From: Paralcaligenes sp039935015
GTDB lineage: Bacteria > Pseudomonadota > Gammaproteobacteria > Burkholderiales > Burkholderiaceae_B
Direction of reading: 5' to 3'
Length of the DNA stretch: 16,198 nucleotides
Assembly (NCBI GenBank): GCA_039935015.1
Contig: JBDTLC010000152.1
Span: 1-16,198, forward strand
Below, piece after piece: positions 9,045 to 15,225 of this stretch. Every line of letters starts with the position of its first letter. Position 1 is the first letter of the stretch. Position numbers and translations under genes: made by a program. The notes under the pieces were generated by a model, which had not been told where the DNA came from, did not search any database, and was given only the letters and a program-made list of their open reading frames with translations.

Positions 9045-9070
9045 GGCAAAGCATGGCTTTGCCACCATGA
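9045..9070 (+). promoter_or_regulatory. Hairpin and five-codon upstream reading frame at the queH start
   Basis: GGCAAAGC (9045-9052) and GCTTTGCC (9056-9063) are perfect 8-bp arms around a 3-base loop that is itself ATG. This ATG, preceded 6 bases upstream by AGG, opens a frame reading M-A-L-P-P-stop; its TGA (9068-9070) overlaps the queH ATG (9067-9069) as ATGA. The arrangement would suit translational coupling or a start-masking hairpin for queH, which otherwise has no Shine-Dalgarno sequence. The structure is plainly visible; the regulatory role is inference. Confidence 0.4.
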
Positions 9071-9813
9071 CCGATACCCAAAACGCCGCCACGTCGCCCA
9101 ACACTCAACGCTCGTCCACTGTGTCCGATATACAGCGTCCCACGCTCGTCTTGCCCGATGCGCGCAAAAAGGTACTGCTGCACTCTTGCTGCGCGCCCTG
9201 TTCGGGCGAAGTCATGGAGGCCATTGCCGCATCAGGCATTGATTATTCCATTTATTTTTACAACCCGAATATCCATCCCATCCACGAATACGAGATTCGC
9301 AAGAACGAAAATATCCGATTCGCCCGGCAGCACCATATTGAATTCATCGACGCCGACTACGATATGGACAACTGGTTCGAACGGGTCAAGGGGCTGGAAA
9401 ACGAGCCCGAACGGGGCGCACGCTGCACTGCCTGCTTTGACATGCGGTTCGAGCGCACGGCGCTGTACGCGCACGAGCATGGGTTCGACACGATCGTCAG
9501 CTCATTGGGCATATCGCGCTGGAAAGACATGGATCAGATCAATCGCAGCGGCCAACGCGCCGCCGCGCGTTACCCCGAACTTATCTACTGGACTTACAAC
9601 TGGCGCAAAGGCGGCGGTTCGGCGCGCATGATCGAAATCAGCAAGCGCGAAGAGTTTTATCAGCAAGAATATTGCGGCTGCGTGTATTCACTTCGCGACA
9701 CCAACCGCCATCGCCGCGCACAAGGGCGCGACCGTGTCAAAATAGGCGTCAAGTTCTACGGCAAGGACGAACTGGAATCGGAACTGCCTGCTAGCGTGGG
9801 CAAGCTGGACTAA
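9067..9813 (+). CDS. queH: Epoxyqueuosine reductase QueH
   Basis: QueH (formerly DUF208) carries out the last step of queuosine synthesis, reducing epoxyqueuosine at the wobble base of GUN-anticodon tRNAs. It is the iron-sulfur, cobalamin-independent counterpart of QueG. From the ATG at 9067 the protein has 248 residues. All cysteines expected for the metal site are visible: C41-C42 and C45 in HSCCAPCSGEVM, C120 and C123 in CTACFDMR, and C203 and C205 in EYCGCVYS. Other family blocks are FYNPNIHPIHEYEIRKNE, SSLGISRWKDMDQIN and YWTYNWRKGG. The first 30 residues are a Ser/Thr/Asn-rich tail outside the conserved domain, so GTG at 9121 (230 residues) is a possible alternative start; the frame also stays open to a TTG at 8992 inside glnE. 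The gene lies 64 bases behind glnE, probably in the same transcript. A second queuosine gene, queF, lies about 4.6 kb away. Confidence 0.95.
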   Translation: MTDTQNAATSPNTQRSSTVSDIQRPTLVLPDARKKVLLHSCCAPCSGEVMEAIAASGIDYSIYFYNPNIHPIHEYEIRKNENIRFARQHHIEFIDADYDMDNWFERVKGLENEPERGARCTACFDMRFERTALYAHEHGFDTIVSSLGISRWKDMDQINRSGQRAAARYPELIYWTYNWRKGGGSARMIEISKREEFYQQEYCGCVYSLRDTNRHRRAQGRDRVKIGVKFYGKDELESELPASVGKLD

Positions 9814-9852
9814 AACGGAAAATGACAAATTGAAATAAACGGGTGTAATGAG

Positions 9853-9880
9853 AAAAAGTGGCACCCACAAGGGGTGCCAC
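9853..9880 (-). terminator. Intrinsic terminator of clpB
   Basis: Read on the minus strand, the 9-bp stem GTGGCACCC/GGGTGCCAC (9858-9880) with a 5-base loop is followed at once by TTTTT (9857-9853) and CTC. It starts 42 bases past the clpB stop. On the plus strand no T-run follows, so it should not be an efficient terminator for the convergent queH, for which no other terminator was found. The same hairpin is one copy of the repeat described for 9858-9883. Confidence 0.85.
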
Positions 9881-9883
9881 TAC
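9858..9883 (-). repeat. REP-like palindrome, copy 1 (downstream of clpB)
   Basis: On the minus strand this begins GTAG and runs into the palindrome GTGGCACCC-CTTGT-GGGTGCCAC. Its 19-base core (9860-9878) matches the core at 12669-12687 at 15 positions; the four differences are two base pairs that changed on both sides (A-T for G-C and C-G for A-T). Same loop, same orientation. A 5' GTAG followed by a palindrome is the hallmark of REP elements mobilised by RAYT-type TnpA-REP transposases; no such transposase gene is in this window. Confidence 0.55.
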
Positions 9884-9921
9884 ATACCGCACTACCACCC
9901 GCCTCACCTATACTCTGCCGC

Positions 9922-12516
9922 TTATTGCAAGGTACGCGAAAAAACGAACTTATCGTTTTTCCAGTCGACCGGCACGACATCGTTGGGGCCGAACCTGCCC
10001 TCCAGAATCAGTTTGGCTACGGGGTTCTCGATATGCTGCTGAATCGCCCGTTTTAGCGGCCGCGCGCCAAAGACCGGATCAAAGCCCGTACGTGCCAATT
10101 GCGCGAGTGCCGCCTCGGACACCTCAAGCCGCATATCTTGTGCCGCCATGCGCTTGGCCAGACGCTGCACCTGAATTCGCGCAATCGACTCCATATGCTT
10201 GGCCTCCAGCCCATGAAAGACCACAACCTCATCGATCCGGTTCAAGAACTCGGGCCGAAAGGTGGCTTTGAGCTCATCCCAGATCACTTCCTTTATAACC
10301 TCATACGGCTGCCCCACCATGTTCTGTATATGCTGCGAACCCAGGTTCGAGGTCATGACGATCACCGTGTTGCGAAAATCGACAGTGCGCCCCTGTCCGT
10401 CGGTCAGACGGCCATCATCGAGCACTTGCAACAGCACATTGAATACATCGGGATGAGCCTTTTCAACCTCATCAAGCAAAATGACGCTGTACGGCTTACG
10501 GCGCACCGCTTCGGTCAGATAGCCGCCCTCTTCATAGCCCACGTACCCGGGAGGCGCACCGATCAATCTGGCGACGGAATGCTTCTCCATAAACTCGCTC
10601 ATATCGAGGCGAATCAGGTGATCTTCCGAATCGAACAGGAAACTTGCCAAAGCCTTGGTAAGCTCAGTTTTACCTACGCCGGTCGGCCCTAAAAACAAAA
10701 ACGAGCCATAGGGACGCGACGGATCGGACAGGCCTGCGCGCGAACGCCGGATGGCGTCAGCCACCAGCACCACGGCTTCGTCCTGGCCGACGACACGCCG
10801 ATGCAGGAAGTCTTCAATACCCAAGAGCTTGGCACGTTCGCCCTGCATCATTTTGGACACGGGTATGCCCGTTGCCCGCGATACCACCTCGGCGATCTCC
10901 TCGGCACCCACCTGCGTGCGCAAAAGGCGGGGGTGCGCGGGGTCAGACGGCGTTTGCTGGCTAGCCTCGGCTGCCTTCAGGCGGCCTTCGAGCTCGGGCA
11001 GCTTGCCATACTGCAGTTCGGCCAGTTTGTCGAACTGGCCCTTGCGCTGCAAATCGGCCATTTCCGCACGCGTGCGCTCGATTTCTTCCTTGACCGACTG
11101 CGAGCCTTGAACCGCTGCTTTTTCAGCCTTCCAGACTTCTTCATAATCGTTATACTCGCGCTGCAACCGCTCGAGTTCATCTTCGATGGCCTTCAGACGC
11201 CGCATGGAACCATCGTCCGTTTCTTTCTTGACAGCTTCACGCTCGATCTTGAGCTGGATAATGCGCCGATCAAGCTTGTCCATAACCTCGGGCTTGGAAT
11301 CGATTTCCATACGGATGCGCGCTGCCGCCTCGTCGATCAGGTCGATGGCCTTATCGGGCAGGAACCGATCGGTAATATAACGATTGGACAGCTCTGCTGC
11401 CGCCACAATAGCCGGATCAGTGATGGCAACGCCATGATGCAACTCATAGCGTTCTTGCAAACCGCGCAAAATCGCAATCGTCGATTCGACATCGGGCTCG
11501 TTGACCAGAATTTTCTGGAAGCGACGCTCCAGCGCCGCATCCTTTTCGATGTACTTGCGATACTCGTCAAGCGTCGTCGCGCCAATGCAGTGCAACTCGC
11601 CGCGGGACAAGGCGGGCTTGAGCATATTACCGGCATCCATCGCGCCATCAGCCTTACCCGCTCCCACCATGGTGTGCAATTCATCGATAAAGACAATCGT
11701 GCCCCCAGCGTCTTGGGACAGCTCTTTGAGAACCGCTTTAAGGCGCTCTTCAAATTCGCCACGAAATTTCGCGCCCGCCACCAGCGCAGCCATGTCCAGA
11801 GACAGCAACCGTTTGCCCTTGAGGGTTTCAGGGACTTCATTGTTGACAATACGCTGCGCCAGGCCTTCGACAATGGCCGTTTTGCCCACACCAGGCTCAC
11901 CGATGAGAACCGGATTGTTTTTGGTGCGGCGCTGCAATATCTGGATGGTCCGGCGAATCTCGTCGTCGCGCCCAATGACGGGGTCGAGCTTGCCCGCACG
12001 GGCACGTTCGGTCAGATCAAGGGTATATTTGGACAGGGCTTCACGGTTGGACTCACCTTCGGAATCGGATACCGAAGCCCCTCCGCGCACCGCCTCGACA
12101 GCGGTTTCCAGCGCTTTGCGCTGCAAACCGGCTTCACGCAACAGTCGCCCTGCCTCGCCCTTGTCTTCGGAGAGGACTAACAAGAACAATTCGCTGGCAA
12201 TATAAGTATCGCCGCGATTGGACGCCTCTTTATCGGTGCGCGCCAGAATGGCCTGCAACTCGCGGCCGATCTGAATATTGCCTTCCGACCCTTGCACTTG
12301 TGGCAATGCGTCAATGGCTGCATTTACAGCAGGCACGACACGATTGACGGCCACCCCGGCGCGCGCCAGCAAACTGGCCGCGCCGCTATCGGCGTCGGCC
12401 AGCAAGGCCGCGAGCACATGCACGGGTTCTATATACGGATTGTCGTGTTTGACAGACAGGCTTTGAGCATCGGCAATCGCCTGCTGAAATTTCGTCGTTA
12501 ATTTATCGAATCGCAT
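9922..12516 (-). CDS. clpB: ATP-dependent protein disaggregase ClpB
   Basis: ClpB is a hexameric cytoplasmic AAA+ machine that works with DnaK to pull proteins out of aggregates after heat stress. The protein has 864 residues (E. coli 857) and the full domain order is present: N-domain (1-about 145, MRFDKLTTKFQQA), first ATPase with Walker A GEPGVGKT (206-213) and Walker B VFIDE (275-279), the coiled-coil middle domain (about 400-525, many charged residues) that distinguishes ClpB from ClpA, and the second ATPase with Walker A GPTGVGKT (610-617), pore loop GYVG (657-660), Walker B LLDE (680-683) and FRPEFLNRID. The ATG at 12514-12516 matches the family N-terminus; no strong Shine-Dalgarno is visible. 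It is a single-gene unit with its own terminator (9853-9880) and a candidate heat-shock promoter upstream (12563-12592). REP-like hairpins flank it on both sides. Confidence 0.99.
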   Translation of the reverse strand: MRFDKLTTKFQQAIADAQSLSVKHDNPYIEPVHVLAALLADADSGAASLLARAGVAVNRVVPAVNAAIDALPQVQGSEGNIQIGRELQAILARTDKEASNRGDTYIASELFLLVLSEDKGEAGRLLREAGLQRKALETAVEAVRGGASVSDSEGESNREALSKYTLDLTERARAGKLDPVIGRDDEIRRTIQILQRRTKNNPVLIGEPGVGKTAIVEGLAQRIVNNEVPETLKGKRLLSLDMAALVAGAKFRGEFEERLKAVLKELSQDAGGTIVFIDELHTMVGAGKADGAMDAGNMLKPALSRGELHCIGATTLDEYRKYIEKDAALERRFQKILVNEPDVESTIAILRGLQERYELHHGVAITDPAIVAAAELSNRYITDRFLPDKAIDLIDEAAARIRMEIDSKPEVMDKLDRRIIQLKIEREAVKKETDDGSMRRLKAIEDELERLQREYNDYEEVWKAEKAAVQGSQSVKEEIERTRAEMADLQRKGQFDKLAELQYGKLPELEGRLKAAEASQQTPSDPAHPRLLRTQVGAEEIAEVVSRATGIPVSKMMQGERAKLLGIEDFLHRRVVGQDEAVVLVADAIRRSRAGLSDPSRPYGSFLFLGPTGVGKTELTKALASFLFDSEDHLIRLDMSEFMEKHSVARLIGAPPGYVGYEEGGYLTEAVRRKPYSVILLDEVEKAHPDVFNVLLQVLDDGRLTDGQGRTVDFRNTVIVMTSNLGSQHIQNMVGQPYEVIKEVIWDELKATFRPEFLNRIDEVVVFHGLEAKHMESIARIQVQRLAKRMAAQDMRLEVSEAALAQLARTGFDPVFGARPLKRAIQQHIENPVAKLILEGRFGPNDVVPVDWKNDKFVFSRTLQ

Positions 12517-12562
12517 AGTCGTTTCGTTTCATTACAAAGTAAGAGTCAAGCTCGGATAATCA

Positions 12563-12592
12563 CTATGTGCGGCTGATCGGCCAATTTACAAG
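12563..12592 (-). promoter_or_regulatory. Candidate sigma-32 (heat-shock) promoter of clpB
   Basis: On the minus strand, CTTGTAA (12592-12586; consensus CTTGAAA, one mismatch) is followed after 15 bases by GCACATAG (12570-12563), a partial match to the -10 CCCCATNT. The spacing is within the known range. The start point would lie about 40 bases before the clpB ATG. Dependence of clpB on sigma-32 is well established in proteobacteria, which supports the call, but the -10 match is weak. Confidence 0.4.
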
Positions 12593-12665
12593 ATACAAAG
12601 CTCGCTACCCTCTGGAAACTCATCAACGATTTTAACTTTACTCTTGGTGCGCGACAAAGCCCACA

Positions 12666-12692
12666 ACGGGCGACCACAAGGGTCGCCCGTAC
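12666..12692 (-). repeat. REP-like palindrome, copy 2 (between aceA and clpB)
   Basis: ACGGGCGACC (12666-12675) and GGTCGCCCGT (12681-12690) form a perfect 10-bp stem around loop ACAAG. On the minus strand it starts GTAC. Its 19-base core (12669-12687) is the covarying partner of 9860-9878 downstream of clpB. No T-run follows on either strand, so this copy is not an intrinsic terminator by itself, though it lies just behind the aceA terminator. Confidence 0.55.
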
Positions 12693-12693
12693 G

Positions 12694-12726
12694 AAAACGT
12701 GCCCGCCCCGTTGGCAGGGCGGGCAC
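12694..12726 (-). terminator. Intrinsic terminator of aceA
   Basis: On the minus strand GTGCCCGCCC (12726-12717) and GGGCGGGCAC (12708-12699) form a perfect 10-bp, very GC-rich stem with an 8-base loop. One G and then TTTT (12697-12694) follow. It begins 16 bases after the aceA stop and would insulate clpB from aceA transcription. Confidence 0.85.
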
Positions 12727-12742
12727 AAATCAAGCTGCTTTC

Positions 12743-14071
12743 TTAAGCGACTTTCAGGTTTGCCACAGGGGCGGCGGGTTTGAATTGGGCCTCTTCCGTA
12801 GAGCCCTTGAGCGCCGTCGTCGACGACTGGCCGCCTTCAATAGTCTGTGTGACCGTATCGAAATAGCCGGTACCGACTTCACGCTGATGCTTGACCGCTG
12901 TGAAGCCCAGATCGGCTGCCGCGAATTCCTTTTGCTGCAGTTCGACAAAAGCGCTCATTTGGTGGCGTGCATAGCTGTGCGCCAACTCGAACATGCCGTA
13001 ATTCAAAGAATGGAACCCAGCCAGAGTAATGAACTGGAATTTGTAACCCATTGCGCCCAGCTCACGCTGGAACTTGGCGATGGTTGCATCATCCAGATTT
13101 TTCTTCCAGTTAAACGACGGCGAACAATTGTAAGCCAGCATCTTCCCCGGAAACTGACGGTGAATCGCTTCGGCAAATTTGCGAGCGTATTCCAGGTTCG
13201 GCGTTGACGTTTCGCTCCACAGCAGATCGGCGTAGGGCGCATAGGCCAAGCCACGGGAAATCGCCTGATCAACACCAGCCCGCGTGCGAAAGAACCCTTC
13301 AGCCGTACGCTCTCCTGTGATGAAAGGACGATCATTCTCATCTACATCGCTGGTGACCAGATCAGCGGCATCCGCATCGGTGCGCGCCAACAGCAACGTG
13401 GGCACATTTAAAACATCGGTCGCCAAACGTGCCGACACCAGCTTGGCTACGGCTTCCCGGGTAGGCACCAAAACTTTGCCACCCATATGGCCGCACTTTT
13501 TTACCGACGCCAACTGGTCCTCGAAATGGACGCCACTGGCGCCCGCATCTATCATGGCTTTCATCAGCTCGAAAGCGTTAAGTACCCCGCCAAACCCGGC
13601 TTCAGCATCGGCCACTATAGGCGCGAAATAATCAATATAGTCGCTCTCGCCCGGATTCTTACCTTCCATCCACTGAATTTGATCGCAACGCGTCAAGGCG
13701 TTATTAATACGCCGCACCACTTGTGGAACCGAATTGGACGGATACAACGACTGGTCGGGATACATCTCGCCCACCCCGTTGGCATCACCCGCCACCTGCC
13801 AACCTGACAGGTAGACGGCTTTCAGACCAGCCTTGACTTGCTGCATGGCCTGATTACCCGTCAAGGCCCCTAGGGAGTTCACGAACGGCTCGGAATGAAG
13901 CAAGGCCCACAGCTTCTCCGAACCGCGTCGCGCCAGCGTATGCTCAACGACCACAGAGCCGCGCAAGCGCACCACATCTTCGGCGCTATAGCCGCGTTTT
14001 ATACCTTGCCAACGAGGGTTTTCCGCCCAGGTTTTTTGCAAATTCCGTATTTCGTTTTCACGTGTGCTCAT
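12743..14071 (-). CDS. aceA: Isocitrate lyase
   Basis: Isocitrate lyase splits isocitrate into glyoxylate and succinate, the first step of the glyoxylate shunt used for growth on acetate and fatty acids. The protein has 442 residues (E. coli AceA 434). The catalytic loop KKCGHMGGKV (191-200, catalytic C193) is intact, with VHFEDQLAS before it and VPTLLLARTDADAADLVTSD, FITGERTAEGFFR, LAYAPYADLLWSETSTP and LAYNCSPSFNWKKNLDD after it. It ends with TALKGSTEEAQF plus a short tail typical of beta- and gammaproteobacterial enzymes. This family is told from methylisocitrate lyase by its length and these blocks. The ATG at 14069-14071 has an excellent ribosome-binding site. Malate synthase and aceK are not adjacent, so it is monocistronic, with its own terminator, and divergent from queF across an AT-rich control region. 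Confidence 0.98.
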   Translation of the reverse strand: MSTRENEIRNLQKTWAENPRWQGIKRGYSAEDVVRLRGSVVVEHTLARRGSEKLWALLHSEPFVNSLGALTGNQAMQQVKAGLKAVYLSGWQVAGDANGVGEMYPDQSLYPSNSVPQVVRRINNALTRCDQIQWMEGKNPGESDYIDYFAPIVADAEAGFGGVLNAFELMKAMIDAGASGVHFEDQLASVKKCGHMGGKVLVPTREAVAKLVSARLATDVLNVPTLLLARTDADAADLVTSDVDENDRPFITGERTAEGFFRTRAGVDQAISRGLAYAPYADLLWSETSTPNLEYARKFAEAIHRQFPGKMLAYNCSPSFNWKKNLDDATIAKFQRELGAMGYKFQFITLAGFHSLNYGMFELAHSYARHQMSAFVELQQKEFAAADLGFTAVKHQREVGTGYFDTVTQTIEGGQSSTTALKGSTEEAQFKPAAPVANLKVA

Positions 14072-14078
14072 GGTGATG

Positions 14079-14083
14079 CTCCT
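14079..14083 (-). promoter_or_regulatory. Strong ribosome-binding site of aceA
   Basis: On the minus strand AGGAG lies 7 bases before the aceA ATG. It is the best Shine-Dalgarno sequence in the window and fixes the aceA start; it also suggests high expression. Confidence 0.9.
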
Positions 14084-14394
14084 GAAGGAAGGGAAGTAAT
14101 GTAAAAAGGATTTGCCGTAATCGATGTAAAAATTCTACGCTTATGCTGCATCGCAAATTACACTTATGTCTTATATAAGATAAAATATATTATTGTTAGT
14201 TATCATTATGTTATAAATTTTATTTCATAATATAAAACGATATTCTTCACTATGAAAACTCTCTTTGTGCCACGCAACATCACTTTTTTACATGGCGAGA
14301 ACAGGTTTTCACAATATGAAATCAAACACTACTGCGCAGTACAATAGCAAGCTTCATTTCCACTCCCCTTCATTTTTATTGACGGTGCTCCACT
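14084..14394. promoter_or_regulatory. AT-rich divergent control region between aceA and queF
   Basis: No gene is seen in this 311-bp stretch. Between 14171 and 14240, 62 of 70 bases are A or T, far above the rest of the window. It holds the palindrome CTTATATAAG (14170-14179), inverted arms ATTATG/CATAAT (14205-14210 and 14226-14231), facing half-sites ATTTGC/GCAAAT (14110-14115 and 14153-14158), and on the queF side a perfect 12-bp palindrome TACTGCGCAGTA (14330-14341). Promoters for both genes must lie here, but I could not place a -10/-35 pair with confidence. No preQ1 riboswitch fold was recognised in the queF leader. Confidence 0.5.
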
Positions 14395-15225
14395 ATGACC
14401 GACCCCATACCGGCCACGGCTCCCCTGGGTCACGATGTGCCTTACCCCAGAACTTACGACCCCCAGGTACTTTTCCCGATCGCCCGCCAAAATAATCGCC
14501 AGACCCTGGCGCTGCAGCCCATCCCCGACTGGCATGGGGCCGATATCTGGAACGCCTACGAATTGTCCTGGCTCAACATGAAGGGCAAGCCCGTAGTGGG
14601 CATGGGCTGCTTCGTCTTCTCGCAAGCCAGCCCCTGCATCATCGAATCCAAATCGTTCAAGCTGTATCTGAACTCGTTTAACGAAAGCCATTACGAGAGT
14701 TTTGAAGTGGTGCGTCAGCACATGGAACGCGACCTGAGCCAAGCGGCAGGCGCACCCGTAGACGTGCGCATCGACCCACTAACAACCCACCAAACCGAAA
14801 GCGAGCAGGCACTTTGCGGAATCAACATCGACAGCATTGACATCAGTACAGACCGCTACACGCCAGCCCCCGAACTACTGCACTGCATACCTATGGCAAC
14901 GGTAGTCCAAGAAATTCTGGTGTCGGATTTGCTTAAATCGAACTGCCCGGTCACAGGCCAGCCCGATTGGGGCAGCCTACAGGTGAGTTATAGCGGCCCG
15001 CAAATCGATCGTGCAGCACTGCTTAAATATATAATTTCTCTGCGCCACCACAACGAATTCCACGAACATTGCGTCGAGCGCATGTATTGCGACATCTGGC
15101 GGACGTGCAAGCCGACAGAATTGCAAGTGTATGCCCGCTACACCCGCCGTGGTGGCCTGGACATCAACCCATGGCGCGCTAGTGCCCAGGCCAAGGTAAC
15201 CAACCGCAGAACCGTCAGGCAGTAG
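14395..15225 (+). CDS. queF: NADPH-dependent preQ0 reductase QueF
   Basis: QueF reduces the nitrile of 7-cyano-7-deazaguanine (preQ0) to the amine preQ1, using NADPH, in queuosine synthesis. The protein has 276 residues, the long two-domain form like E. coli QueF (282). The signature ESKSFKLYLNSFN starts at residue 84; the catalytic cysteine is C184 in LLKSNCPVTGQPDWGSLQV, with the partner D191. The EFHEHCVERMYCDIW block (221-235) carries the conserved His/Glu, and GGLDINPWR lies near the end. The ATG at 14395 has no clear Shine-Dalgarno, but the N-terminus (LGHDVPYPRTYDPQVLFPIAR) aligns with the family and no better start exists. The last 11 bases overlap the stop end of the convergent transporter gene. 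QueH, a later step of the same pathway, is encoded about 4.6 kb upstream. Confidence 0.98.
   Translation: MTDPIPATAPLGHDVPYPRTYDPQVLFPIARQNNRQTLALQPIPDWHGADIWNAYELSWLNMKGKPVVGMGCFVFSQASPCIIESKSFKLYLNSFNESHYESFEVVRQHMERDLSQAAGAPVDVRIDPLTTHQTESEQALCGINIDSIDISTDRYTPAPELLHCIPMATVVQEILVSDLLKSNCPVTGQPDWGSLQVSYSGPQIDRAALLKYIISLRHHNEFHEHCVERMYCDIWRTCKPTELQVYARYTRRGGLDINPWRASAQAKVTNRRTVRQ

Noticed and set aside
8992..9066. Earlier TTG start for queH overlapping the end of glnE
   Set aside because: It adds 25 unconserved residues; QueH similarity begins only after residue 30 of the shorter form.
9858..9880. Hairpin as a bidirectional terminator for queH as well as clpB
   Set aside because: On the plus strand the stem is followed by TACATACC, not a T-run.
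10801..12180. Long 459-codon open frame on the plus strand opposite clpB
   Set aside because: It lies wholly antisense to the conserved clpB ATPase domains; its composition is that of a mirror frame and no domain is recognisable.
14261..14394. preQ1 riboswitch ahead of queF, or ahead of queH
   Set aside because: No preQ1 aptamer pattern (stem with C-rich loop plus A-rich pseudoknot tail) was recognised in either leader; the palindrome TACTGCGCAGTA alone is not enough.
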